The notes: generated by a model from the letters alone, not told the origin. Positions 11,644 through 22,888 are shown, numbered from the stretch's first letter. The stretch is 64,000 nucleotides of DNA from Hymenopus coronatus (GCA_030762935.1 CM060880.1:18779001-18843000), one strand, 5' to 3'. A program made the numbers and translations.

Positions 11644-12501
11644 ACTTTCTCTACACGTACTATGTACATAGTATATAGAGAAGGTATTGCACTCCACCCA
11701 AAAATTCGATACCGAGATTTCACCGAAAACATATGTTTTAGGGTCCCCTGAATAAAAAAAAAAAAAAAAAAAAAAGCATTTCTGGAAAAAGGTCCGTGTA
11801 TGTGCCTGTGGACAGCATAGCTCAAAAACGAAAAGACCGTTAAATACCAAACTTGGTATATAAGTTTGATATCTTTCAAGGATGCGACATGAAGATTTTC
11901 AAGAAAATCCCCCCACTCCTAACTACCCTTTACATAGAATTTTTTTCAAAAATTTTTATTTTCTCAAAAGTGGCTAACGATTTTGATTAAAATGTCGTAT
12001 ATTAAAGAATTCACCTAACAAAGAAAATGTATATCTTGAATTTTCTGGGAATAGCCTCTGAAAACTACTTTATTCTGGATGAATTTTACGAAATGTTGCA
12101 TAACTGTTAAACCGTAAGACTTGGACAAAAACTTACCACACAAAAAATGTAGAGCACGTTAAAGCACACAATTTATATAATATATATTCGTGTAGTTGAT
12201 CGTTTTTTGAGATATCCGTTGTTTTTGGTTTCAGCTTTGAAAAACTTATACTTTTCTCATACGGGAATTTCTTAACTCCTGTCCTTACAAACAGAGGAAC
12301 TTCAGTCACATAGCAACCAGCTTTTGACTATCACTAGCTTATGGTGCTTTCTTATTTCGCTTCTGCTTACAAGGAAGCAAGTAAGAAGACTATTTCTGCT
12401 ACTTTTTTCTCGATTAGCATGAAGTAAATATAAGCATAATCTTTTTAACAATAATTTGTGGCAGAGATTTAGAGAAAGTCATGTGAATGGAACATATCAG
12501 A
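11644..12501 (+). repeat. R1 repeat copy, full length
   Basis: One of the best copies. It runs from ACTTTCTCTACACG at 11644, with a GTACTATGTACATAGTA hairpin, to the 3' hairpin ending ATATCAGA at 12501, in a long T-tract. Here the (GT)n position is short, while an A-run at 11754-11775 has expanded just upstream of it. The subterminal inverse repeat TAGAGAAAGT is at 12470-12479. Confidence 0.93.
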
Positions 12502-12965
12502 TTTTTTTTTTTTTATTGTCTTTATAAGCAGTACATATACGGTAGTTCATAATATTTGTTTACACCCTTTAACTTGTCTCCTGATGCAATTATAGATTTA
12601 CAGCATGGGAATTCTGCATCGAGCTCACTTATTCGAAGTTAATTTATTGGTTAGCCCGCATGATCCCTCAACTTAACCTCACTTAATTCTCTTCGATGCG
12701 TTCACGTATAAACCTCTGTGTAGGAAACACCAATTGATTTCAAAGGGAATCATCTAGCACTGCTCTTATTGTCTTTCTATCTCTCTCGGGAAGAATTTCA
12801 TTTAGTTGTTCTTTCACAAAACAAGCTCAAGCTCACCATATCCAATGCTATACCAGAATCAGTTGCATTATAGGAGCGGTTATTAACGCAACTTTCGCAG
12901 TGCATTTCGTTTAGGTGCGTATTTCACAGTCATATTGGAAAGGCAACACGATTATGAATGGAATA
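12502..12965. other. no recognisable feature
   Basis: Sequence between an R1 copy and the 11-bp duplication of the next retroposon. No gene or repeat was recognised. Confidence 0.4.
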
Positions 12966-13932
12966 AAGTATAGCAGGCGGCGCCGTGGTTGAGTGGTTAG
13001 ACCGCTCGCCGGCCGAGTTCGATCCCCAGCGCCGCATGTGGGATTTGTGGTAGACGAAGCGGCGGCTGGGCGAGTTTTCTCCGGGTCTTTTGGTTTCCCC
13101 CGCCACTCATTCCACCAACTGCTCCATCAGTACCTTTCCAATCATCAATTTCGGTTACATTTCATATCATCCACTTCCTCGTGTTCATTCATAAACTTCA
13201 GGTTATTCAAAATAAACTTCTTCGAGTTATAACTAATTCTCCTTGATTAATCAGAAACATTAAACTGCATCAAGAGGTTTGGCATCTGTCCATCAAACAA
13301 TGCATCAGATCTCTCTCAAAGATAGTTACCTAGCGTTTCTGGTGTACAAATTGGGAGAAAGAAGCCATCAACAGCCAAGACTGAAGAGGGTTACCTCAAG
13401 ACATCTTATTATCGGACACCGAAATTGAACAACACTGATTCAACCTAATTTGTAATAACTGTAACTTCTTTCTTCATGTTAATATTGTTAATAATACAGA
13501 TTCATTTTTCAATTCCTCTTTTTTAAACTTGTTAATATTATTTTTATTTTAATTTTTGAGTTTACCTAAAATTTGTATTTTTTCTAAGCTTGTTATAAAC
13601 TTCATCGCAGTCACTGTAATTTCTTTTAACCTCTATACTTTTCAGACAATGTACATATGTTAATGGTGTCATATGGCCCATATCAATGTTATTTACCTGT
13701 TACTTTATGTTACATTATTATAAATGGTCTCTATAGCTTTTAGCTGATCGGTCAAAATAAATAATTAAAAAAAATGCCTCGCAACAGGCTTCTCCATCTT
13801 ATAGTTTCGTGAAATTAGGCTCCCCAACAGGTTTCTGACCCCTAAGCATCGGCTTTTAAGTCCTGAGAGGGCGTCAGTCCTACAATTACGGGGAGGGTAA
13901 GCCGATTACGAAACAAAAATGAAGTATAGCAG
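12966..13932 (+). mobile_element. long tRNA-headed retroposon (SINE-C head) with 11-bp target duplication
   Basis: AAGTATAGCAG occurs at 12966-12976 and 13922-13932, flanking an insert of 945 bp. The insert starts with a tRNA-like head (GTGGTTGAGTGGTTAGA, then GAGTTCGATCCCC). The SINE body GCATGTGGGATT...GACGAAGCGGCGG...GGTTTCCCCCGCC is shared with the copy near 21340-21506. From about 13250 it continues into unrelated sequence that ends with AATAAATAATTAAAAAAAA at 13757-13774, like a polyadenylated transcript end. A third module of about 145 bp follows, ending ACGAAACAAAAATG. The order suggests a chimera formed during reverse transcription. A SINE with later insertions is the alternative. 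Confidence 0.65.
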
Positions 13933-14207
13933 AATTGATTAAAATCCTTTGCGTCAAACGTTTTGATATTCAAAGTTTCCAGTACAAAGAAACTCCCCGG
14001 AAATGTTCGTTTCTTTGGGGCAATGAATGGAAATCAAAGCTTCAAAATGTTCGGAAATTCTCGTTTCAAACGGAATGGAGATAACGTTCTGAAGAGAAAA
14101 TTATTCAGAAAGTATCGCTTCCGTGCTTTACGTACAAAAATCGGCGTATTTTGGGTCACCTAAGGTGTTTACCTAGATCAGGTGGAATTTCTAATTAGGG
14201 ATTTAGT
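13933..14207. other. no recognisable feature
   Basis: A 66-codon frame at 13963-14163 has TTCGGAAATT/TTCGTTTC-type internal repetition, but its product is not recognised. Confidence 0.35.
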
Positions 14208-14362
14208 CGGTTGCTCTACTACTGAGCTACCATGGCAACGTGCCATGCAAGTCAGTTGAATTTAATTCTGTACCGGCTTGCTACCATGGTAGCTCAGTGG
14301 TAGAGCGGGAGGTCCGTGGTTCAAATCCCGGTTTTGACATTGCAGTTTTCAGTCTAACTCCA
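14208..14362 (+). repeat. SINE-D: fold-back tRNA-like unit
   Basis: The right part is tRNA-like: A box TAGCTCAGTGG (14290-14300), B box GGTTCAAATCC (14318-14328), then TTTTCAGTCTAACTC. It is preceded by an inverted copy of its own head (14208-14237), separated by about 40 bp containing AGTCAGTTGAATTTAAT. The two arms could form a long hairpin. Confidence 0.75.
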
Positions 14363-15187
14363 CCTTTTCTACCTAAGTGTTTATCGCGTAACTTGCCAAT
14401 GACACTTACATAGTAGCAGAATTTTAACTTGAGATTTAGCATATATGAAACTATTTATTGTATTTATTTATTTCACCATTTCTTCTCCATAACATAGCTA
14501 TCAATTCAATAGAACAATGATTCCGGTACCAATTTTATTGTTTGTTTTCTGTAATGTCCAAGCAACCAACTGAAAAGAAAGAAACAAAAAGTCCATTCTT
14601 CTAAATTATATGTAATTTTTTACTTAGCAACAAGCATGTTCTATATACATGCAATTATGTATGTACGGGATTATGTTATGTTACAGTGGATATGGAAAGA
14701 CGTGGAAGTGTGTCCATACCAGACTTTTCAACACCTTCAACTCTACGGAAAAGAGAGTGGCTGGGAATGACTGCCAAATTCTGTCTTCCGCTTGTGCGAA
14801 ATATTTTGCTTGAAGGGAACAGACGCTGGCGCACATTCCGACGAAACATAGGATGACAAGCTCGAGGTCAGCCCCGGGCCGTCAGAAAAATAACTGGACT
14901 GTTCTCTTCACATTTTGCGGTTATGTTCTAAGCAAGTCTCGAGGTCATATGGCCAGTTTCTTTTTAGCCTACTGAAATCGATGGATTTGCTAAAGATCCT
15001 GTCAGGGCTTCTAGGTAATACAAGATGCACCGAAGACAACATTTTGCCTGTTTTCAAAAACTTTTTTGAACTATAACGCTCAACTATAACATTTGCATCC
15101 GAAGTTTGGCCCATTAGACATTCCTTAACTGTTAAGAATTCAAAGCTCCGTGCGTTCGTATGTGATAAGCAAGCACTTTCTTGGTTA
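14363..15187. other. no recognisable feature
   Basis: About 0.8 kb without a recognised gene. The minus-strand frame 14908-15345 runs through SINE-D and is not a gene. Confidence 0.4.
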
Positions 15188-15289
15188 GAGTCAGACTGAA
15201 AAATCCAATAACATAGCCGGATTTGAACCGCGATCTCCTGGTCTACAGCCGGTTGCTCTACCACTGAGCTACCATGGCAACATGCCATG
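15188..15289 (-). repeat. SINE-D copy
   Basis: On the minus strand: CATGTTGCCATGGTAGCTC, then AGTGGTAGAGCAACCGGC, GCGGTTCAAATCCGGC and TTTTTCAGTCTGACTC. This is the best-preserved tRNA-like head of the family and has no inverted partner. Confidence 0.8.
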
Positions 15290-15310
15290 AAAAAGAGGTA
15301 TGAAACATAA

Positions 15311-15883
15311 GATGACTTTCCATTTGAGAAAAAAAAAACAAACAAACAAGAACATATATGACAAACTGTGTGTTTTAACGAGGTCTATAGTTTTTGTCTA
15401 TCTTACGGTTTACCAACTGCACAAAAGTCATCCTTAAAGAAGAGGTCTTCAGAGATTATTCCCCAAAAAATTGAGACAGTCATTTCGTTTGTCATGAAAT
15501 ATCTTAAATATATGATATTTTATTCAAAATCGTTGGTACAATTTTTTTAGAAAGTCAAAACATTTCGAAAAATGTTCTATGTAAAGTTTAGTTGGGGGTG
15601 GAGGATTTTTTTCTTCTAAATCTTCGTATCGCATCCTCGGTAGATACTGAACTTGAATACGAAGTTTGGTACTTAAAGGACAATTTTTTAGCTGTCCTGT
15701 CCTCTCCACACAAACACATTCACGGACATTTTTCTAAAATGCTCTTTTGTTTTGTTTGCTTTTTTTGGAATCAGGGAGTCTGAAAACAAGTATTTCCGGT
15801 GAAATACCGATAACCAATTTTTGAGTGAAATTCGATACCTTCATTATCTACTATTTACATTGTACATAGGTGCTAGAGAAAGT
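15311..15883 (-). repeat. R1 repeat copy, 3' truncated
   Basis: The plus strand reads ACTTTCCATTTGAGAAA at the left and CTAGAGAAAGT at 15873-15883 on the right (5' terminus). AACGAGGTCTATAG, TTCAAAATCGTTGG and GGTGAAATACCGATAACC lie between. The CA position is unexpanded. Confidence 0.85.
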
Positions 15884-15900
15884 AATTATAGGGTATATAG

Positions 15901-16070
15901 AGCTACCATGGCAATATGTCGGCATGGCATTAAATTTCTCAACTGACTCCATGTTTAATTCCATGTTGCCATGCATGGTAGCTCAGTGGTAGGACAACCA
16001 GCTAGAGACCGCGAAATCCCTGGTTCAAATCCCGACTATGGCCTTAAATTTTTCAGTCTGACTCTACTCA
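15901..16070 (+). repeat. SINE-D: second fold-back unit
   Basis: An inverted head AGCTACCATGGCAATATG (15901-15918) faces CATGTTGCCATGCATGGTAG (15962 onward). Then come B box GGTTCAAATCC (16022-16032) and TTTTTCAGTCTGACTC. The spacer is the reverse complement of the one at 14238-14277 (AAATTTCTCAACTGACTCC against AGTCAGTTGAATTTAAT). Confidence 0.75.
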
Positions 16071-17017
16071 TCCAACTCTGTCGGCTTGTGTGAAAAAAAC
16101 AAAACAATTAAATTAAAGTGTTTCTACCTTGAATTAATTTCGTACTCAAGTACCACCTGACAGTTCAAAATCTCCGGATCTAGAATTAGATTCAAACCAT
16201 ATGAACGAAGACAAAATTATTTAGCTAATGTGGAATTTAATATATATCACGACAAGGAGCATAACTCTTCAGCAGGATATTCCAAGCGAATTCTCGACAC
16301 ACATCCAGGAAACACGTCCACGAGCTTGCCCTTGAATATCCCTCGCAGCCTGGGAACCAGCAGGGATCGGCCCTGACCTAATTCATACTTCCAGACAGTC
16401 CACACAACCCTCCTTCTATTACGTGTTAGTCATGCTTTTCACGATCAATAAGGCAGAGGGTGAAAACTTCCATTCTCCAACGTGACGCATCAGCCCAAGA
16501 TTAACATATCATTTTCATTAGCTGCTGAAAAAAAAAAAAGGCTTACGTCACGCTCCTTAACACACTCGAGGCATCTTTACGACGTCAAGAGCAAAACCTT
16601 CTTCCCAGTCAAGTTTTTAAGCCTTTGCTTATCATGGTTTCTGTCCATTTTTGCAGAGAACATAGATTTTAACGTGGTTCTGTGATAACATTTGGAAAAG
16701 TTCTCCTTGTGCTGGGCATAATGGGGCGAGGGATAAAGGGACATTTGCCCCTCCTCCAAAAATAACTCTACTCTTTAAAACAGTTTTTTCGACTCATTTT
16801 AAGTAAAAGTGTGAAATGAAAATTTATACTTAAATTAATACAATAACTTTCCGCTAAAATATTTGATCGCTGTCATTTTAGTGTGATTTAAGCAAAAAGT
16901 TCATAACGCATATATATTTTACGTCAAAGATATTCTATTAATTTAAATACAAAATTGGGAGGGGGCAAATACTTATACGTAAATTACCTTATCGACTTGC
17001 CTTTTTACTGTCAAAAA
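16071..17017. other. no recognisable feature
   Basis: About 0.95 kb. The small frames on both strands (16482-16759) overlap one another and have no known domain. Confidence 0.4.
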
Positions 17018-17240
17018 TGAAATGGAGTTTTATGGACGCTCTTTAACTGCTGGATTCTCAGCGTCCCATTCAATACTGAGCGAGAAAGACCGCTTAATTT
17101 TGCTCTTTTCAGGCTTGAGGTTCTTTTACGTGCCGTAAATCTACGACACGGGACCAAGCCATGCTAAGGATTTTTACGCCCGAAAAATATCCATCGTACT
17201 CCAACGGGTTTGACCTTGGGTAATGTAGGAAGACCAACCG
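17018..17240 (-). repeat. SINE-A copy, partial
   Basis: Minus-strand body with AAAGAGCGTCCATAAAAC, GCGGTCTTTCTCGC, GTAAAAGAACCTCAAGCC, GTAGATTTACGGCACG and CGGGCGTAAAAATCC. The head is short and the CCTTCGGAAGG motif is deleted. Confidence 0.75.
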
Positions 17241-17917
17241 AGGTATTAACTATAGAAATTCATTTCTTGGTATGATTTGTGAATAACGGGAAGCAGATGT
17301 TTAATATGAATAACGTGCACATCAGTTATGACTATAAAATATGCAAATAAAGTGCAGATACTGTTACATCCAAACTTTAATTAAGGGTGCTAATTGATAA
17401 GGAAATAAATCAAGTTTGATGTCTAATTATTATTATAGTATTAATAATATTTATGTAATTAATGGTTTATTTCGTTAAAAGTGAATGAAAATTACTTTAA
17501 ACGATTTTTATATACTATATCTTTAGATAGCTTTCACTTACTTGACAGGAGGGGGTCTCCAAAGCTAAGATCAAAGTTAGGTCCGCTTAGCGGAATTATA
17601 ATATAAAAAAACCACAAAACTCAAAAAAATAGCGTGACACTTTTTCTTAAGATAATGGGACAACATGCCCATTAACAATTAATCTAAACAAAATTAATTT
17701 ATTTATTGTGCTGAAATTACTTCAGCCAGCCAACTATTTTTGGATCATCACAACAACAATCTGAAATTCTGTTAAATGCGCCCACGCTTTAAAATTTGCT
17801 ATCCTTTTGTTTGTTTGTTTTTTGTTTCCACTGCAAGAGGATGTTACCCTAACTAGGCATTTGAAATCCTCTTCCGATTGTTGCATATAGCTAATTACTT
17901 GATTGTTTAATTAAAAG
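17241..17917. other. no recognisable feature
   Basis: AT-rich spacer, no gene or family assigned. Confidence 0.4.
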
Positions 17918-18621
17918 CCTGATGTGTTCCATTCACATGACTTTCTCTACATCTCTGCAACAAATTATTCTTAAAAAGCTTATTGTTCTATTTACTTAAT
18001 GCTAATCGAAAAAAAAAAATAGCAGAAATAGTCTTATTGCTTCCTTGTAAGTAGAAGCAAAATAAGGGAGTATCATAGGTTAAAGTGACAGTCAAAAGCT
18101 GTTTGCTATGTGACTGATGTTCCTTTGTTTGTATGAACAGGAGTTGACAAAGTCCTGTGTGAGAAAGTATAGTTTTTAAAGCTGAAACCAAAAACAAGGA
18201 ATATCTCAAAAACAATCAATCAACTCCATGAAAAATCACATATAACATAAATTGTGTTTTAAAGTGCTCTTCATTTTTGGTGGAGTACGTTTTTTCCCGT
18301 CTCTTACGGTTTAACAGTTATGTAAAATTCCGTAAACTTTGTCCAGAATAAAGTAGTCTTCAGAGGCTATTCCCAGAAAATTCAAGATATACATTTTATT
18401 TATCAGGTAAATTTCTTTAATATATGATATTTTAATCAAAATCGTTAGAGCCATTTTTTAGAAAATCAAAATTTTCGAAGAAACCTCCATGTAAAGGGTA
18501 GTTTGGGGTGGAGGGATTGTTCTCAAAATCTTCGTGTCGCATCCCTAGAAGATACTAAACTTAAATACCAAGTTTGGTATTTTACCGACTTTTCAGTTTT
18601 GAGTTATCGTGTTCACGGACG

Positions 18622-18666
<45 letters not shown>

Positions 18667-18728
18667 GCGCGGACTTTTTTCGGAAACAGGGGATCCTAAA
18701 ACATATACACAGTGCGTATAAAGAAAGT
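17918..18728 (-). repeat. R1 repeat copy, full length with (AC)n
   Basis: The 3' hairpin is at 17919-17940 (TGATGTGTTCCATTCACATG) and the 5' terminus GTATAAAGAAAGT at 18716-18728. (AC)n(GC)n fills 18623-18671. About 70 bp of the block normally following the microsatellite are deleted. Confidence 0.92.
18623..18671. repeat. (AC)n(GC)n microsatellite inside R1
   Basis: Compound run at the R1 position that reads CAGACACACACACGGACC in short copies. Confidence 0.97.
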
Positions 18729-19318
18729 AATATATCGGTGGAGGGAAGAATTGTATGTTTTACGTTACAGTACATAACGGGTGTTTAAGGATATTTCAAA
18801 TCAGAGAGAGTCGTGTGGGTGGCTTTACTGCATCTTTCATCCCAATAGGCTTAGAAACTAGAACAAACTCTGGAATACTCCGTGTGCAGAAGTAAGATGA
18901 ACTGCACGCTACCCCATCATTGTGACCGTTTCATTGCAGTCTATGATTGTTTCAACCTTGTATTTACAATGTATATAATTTTCCACAAGGAGTGCTTCTC
19001 ACAACTACCAATTTGGCACACACTTTGTTTGTACGACTTTGCATAATTACAAGCAATGTGCTGCAACTAGGCTATATTTATAAACATTTGCAAAAAACAC
19101 TCACCATACATGCTTAAATAGAATGCATCGGCAATGACGACACAAGTTTACAAACGACCCGTGAATAAAACACCACGTATTCATGTTTTTGGAAGAGAGT
19201 TACATAACTATTTTCCAAATTCGATTCCAGTAACCAAAGTCTATTTATTTTCTCTACAGCTAGAGAATGCAATCCATCAACATCGATTTAAAAAATAACG
19301 CAATTTTATAAAAAAAAA
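18729..19318. other. no recognisable feature
   Basis: No repeat or gene assigned. Confidence 0.4.
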
Positions 19319-19978
19319 TCTGACATGAATTTCTCTACATCTCTACAACAAATTATTGTTATAAAGCTTACTCTTCTACTTACTTCATGCTAATCGAGAA
19401 AAAATTGGCAGAAATTACACTTCCGTGTAAGTAGAAGGGAAATAAGAGGGTACCATAGGATAAAGTAATAGTCAAAAGCTGCTTGCTATGTGATTGAAGT
19501 TCCTTTGTATAGACAGGAGTTGAAAAAGTCCCGTATGAGAAAAGTATAAGTATTTTATAGCTGAAACCAATAACAAGAAATATCTAAAAAACGATCAACT
19601 CCACGAATAAAATGTATATAACATAAACTGTGTGCTTTAACGAACTCTACAATTTCTATTAAGTAAGTTTTCATCTATCTCTTACGGTTTACCAGTTATG
19701 CAAAATTCGTCCAGAATAAAGATGTCTTCAGAGGCTATTCCCAGAAAATTCAAGATACACATTTTATTTTTCATGTAAATATCTTTAATATACGACATTT
19801 CAATCAAAATCGTTAGAGCCATTTTTGACAAAATCAAAATTTTTTAAAAGTTGTCTACATAAAGGGTAGTTGGGGGTGGAGGATTTTCTTGAAAATCTTC
19901 GTGGCGCATCCTTGGAAAATAACAAGTTTGGTATTTAACGAAGTTTTCGTTTTTGAGCTATGCTACCACAGACACACG

Positions 19979-20056
<78 letters not shown>

Positions 20057-20155
20057 TCCCAAAACATATATTTCCGATGAAATCTCGGTATACAATTTTT
20101 AGTACAATACAATACCTTCACTATACATTATGTGCACAGTACGTATAGAAAAAGT
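19319..20155 (-). repeat. R1 repeat copy, full length with long (AC)n
   Basis: The 3' end is at 19319 (TCTGACATGAATTTCTCTAC) and the 5' terminus GTATAGAAAAAGT at 20143-20155, with A-runs outside both. The longest AC run in the window (19984-20053) lies at the standard internal site, and adjacent sequence is partly lost. Confidence 0.92.
19984..20053. repeat. (AC)n microsatellite inside R1
   Basis: Perfect run of about 70 bp at the same R1 position as the other AC runs. Confidence 0.97.
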
Positions 20156-20698
20156 AAAAATGCATGATTTGAAATGTGATGTATTAACAAAAGAGATTTT
20201 CGATTAAACTTCGGAGACATAAGTTATGAAGACAGAAATCTGGAAATTTCGAGCTTCGCCACCTATTTAGACGATGGGTTTCACAGGAGGATCTGCCAGA
20301 ACGAGTCATACTATGAACCCAAGAGGACTGCGTCTGTAATGATTGCAATAAATCATGCCTTAAGTACTAACAAAGTGTGAAAGCAGATTTCAATCTCTAA
20401 CCACCCAATGAAAGACTGGTGAAAATTTAGAAAATCAATTGTACACACTATGTTTATTAAATAAAGAATAAAAATATTTTTCTACCGACTTTATGTTAAT
20501 CGAGCGAAACATATATCTACCTACAAATAGTTTCATTACATTCGTGGTTGGTGCAAGGGAGGCAGGGGCGAGACACAGAAGGTTGAAACAATAGTCAAAT
20601 GAATAAAAAGTAGGTCGCTGAAAACCGACTTTAAACTTTAAAACTCCACTATTCAATCATGAGAAACGAATGAATTGGTCGCTTAGCATCTCAAAAAA
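20156..20698. other. no recognisable feature
   Basis: The 73-codon minus-strand frame at 20435-20656 has no recognisable domain. Confidence 0.4.
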
Positions 20699-21004
20699 TC
20701 GGCTGTGTTCCATTCTCATGGCTTTCTCTACATCTCTGAAACAAATTGTTAAAAAGCTTATTCTTCTATCTACTTCATACTATCAAGATAACATTAGCAG
20801 AAATGGTCTTATTACTTGTTTTCTTGTAAGTAGGAAGGAAGTAATGGTATACACTGGGCTAAAAGAGTCAAATCTTTTAAAAGCTGTCGCAATGTATTGA
20901 AATTCCTTTGTTTGTATGGCCAAGAGTTGCCACATGAGAAAGGTATAAGCATTTTAAAGCTAAACCAATAACAAGGAATATCTTAGAAACGGTTAATTTC
21001 TTCT
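20699..21004 (-). repeat. R1 3'-half fragment
   Basis: It has plus-strand TCGGCTGTGTTCCATTCTC at the left end, then ATTAGCAGAAATGGTC, AAAAGCTGTCGC and AAGGAATATCTTAGAAACGG, where it stops. The 5' half is missing. Confidence 0.8.
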
Positions 21005-21339
21005 GCCAAATTAAACAAATGGCATCACCACTATTCTATGAAAAAATGCGCAGGTGGCTTTAGTTTCCATTAAAAAAATACCGGTGCTGATGTACTGGCC
21101 AATACTACCCAGCGCGAATCGACTGCGCCCATTGCGCAGCACGCGCTGAGTTAACGTAGTGCCATATTCAAGCACATGCACGTGGCAAGCGGGTTGGTTG
21201 TGGCTGGTGTAACAGTTATATAACAATTTATAAAACTAATTCCAACTACACAGGCTATTCACAGAAAATTACGATTTTTTTGGATAGTGTTTAACCTCGC
21301 TTTTACTCTACATCTCCGCAGGCGATGGCACTGATACAT
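21005..21339. other. no recognisable feature
   Basis: No gene or repeat family assigned. Confidence 0.35.
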
Positions 21340-21506
21340 ATAGCGAAGATGGATCATCGATGAAATGCGATAGCGGGGAAACCGGAAAAATCCCGACCCT
21401 GCGCCGCTTTGTCCACCTCTAATCCCACATGCGGCCGCCTGAGATCGAACCCGGATACGCCTTGGTGAGAGGCGAGTGGGCTAACCACTCAGCCACGGCG
21501 CGGCAC
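21340..21506 (-). repeat. SINE-C copy (tRNA-derived)
   Basis: On the minus strand it has A box TGGCTGAGTGGTTAGCCC and B box GGTTCGATCTC. An anticodon-like stem CGCCT...AGGCG flanks CTCACCA. The body GCATGTGGGATTAGAGGTGG and GGTTTCCCCGC matches the head at 12977. The cloverleaf-like head is well kept, but the body follows at once, so it is a SINE and not a functional tRNA gene. Confidence 0.75.
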
Positions 21507-21655
21507 AAAATTAAGATATAAATATGTTAAACACACTTCATACATTTTAATTAAAATAATAATAACGCTGAAAAAATAAAAAATATATATTTAAAGAGAA
21601 TTAGCAAGTGAGTTAGTGAGTGTGTTTCCGGTGCGGCTATGTTTTCCGAGAAATG

Positions 21656-21713
21656 TCCAATTCACAGTGAAATACAAACGCAGACACAGCGTAAGTGCAA
21701 GACTTTGCACCCA
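21656..21713 (+). repeat. inverted-repeat arm (left)
   Basis: TCCAATTCACAGTGAAATAC...GCGTAAGTGCAAGACTTTGC matches the reverse complement of 22889-22932. Together they look like arms of a larger or duplicated palindromic element. Confidence 0.6.
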
Positions 21714-22292
21714 TGTTATTCAATGTAAGTATTCAAATAGTCACACAAAACACGATACACAATGCAATGCAAGAGTTTACAAATTCCAAACTTTATTCTT
21801 GAGTTGCATACATAGAGAAAAATTCTACATTCCTTTCTCTTAGCATTGCCAGTTGATCAACAGCAGATGATCGCAATGAGAGATATTCGCCAACTGTATA
21901 TACATGCTCTTCTATTTGGCCGTGCCGCGCCATTTCTCATTTCCTTCAAGAGGTTATGACAATCTCCTTGCAAATCCTCTTTGATTTAATGGATATATTC
22001 ACCATTTGGGTCTAGATTTCTTAGCTTTCACAAATCTTAAGGAGCAAAGAGATAATCCACATGTCATTAAGCGTGAGGCATTTTCACTCTTTGCAGTCTC
22101 CATGTTTGCATTATTTTCAAAATGTTTGTCAAACAAATATTGTGACATCACCGCTGAGTCAGTTTCGTATACGCAGTTTTCATAACCTATTTATTCATGT
22201 ATAAAAGATTTAGTGAATTTTCTTATATGATATGGCAGTTATGTTGTTTAGTTGGAAACTTGCATGGCGCTTGGAAGATATCCCTATGCAAA

Positions 22293-22534
22293 TTAAAGAT
22301 CTAGAAACCTGTGTCAACTTCACGTGTTACGCTTAGACTGCATTGTGAATGTGAATGGTCTTCCCTCGCGGTTGCGCTTTGCTGCGTTTACGACTGCGCT
22401 TGCATCTCGTTGTGAATAATTGCTTAAGGCTCCATTCACAATAAAGATGAAGCGCTTAACATAACGCAAGTGCGAAGGAAGACCGTTCATATTGCAGCCG
22501 TGGACGTAACCTCAACGGGTTTCTAGATCTTTAA
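22293..22534. mobile_element. MITE-like inverted-repeat element flanked by TTAA
   Basis: TTAA at 22293-22296 and 22531-22534 encloses arms that begin AGATCTAGAAACC and are inverted. Inner parts of the arms also pair (GGTCTTCCCTCGCGGTTGCG against GGTCTTCCTTCGCACTTGCG). It has no coding capacity. TTAA targets are typical of piggyBac-type elements, but the termini are not a clear piggyBac match, so the superfamily is open. Confidence 0.65.
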
Positions 22535-22888
22535 ATTTCTTGCGGTAATCATCCGGGTTCACCGCAAGTTTAAAAGTGAATAAAATAATCAATAATATTC
22601 AAACTTAAAATTCTTCCAATCTTTATAAGTAAATAGGACGTCAAAAGTGTTGCATCAAGCAAAAGCCACATGAGCGTCTGACGTCAGCATTTAAAATAGC
22701 AAGGAACGGTCCTGGGGAAGAGCACCGTATTATAAAGCAGATGGCATAATCTCGCATCGTAATCGTGTGTTCTTCACAACCTGACAATACATGAAGAAAG
22801 AAATGCACTTGTTCTTTCTCTATAAGTTTGCAAACACTTGCGATAAACAGCGCGTTGCAAGACTATGTGATTGCTTCCATTAAATAGC

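Noticed and set aside
14908..15345. A 145-codon minus-strand frame.
   Set aside because: It runs straight through a SINE-D copy, has no domain, and ends at no recognisable gene structure.
21440..21506. A possible functional tRNA gene on the minus strand.
   Set aside because: The A and B boxes and an anticodon-like stem are present, but SINE-C body sequence follows directly and recurs at 12977. The acceptor stem is not convincing.
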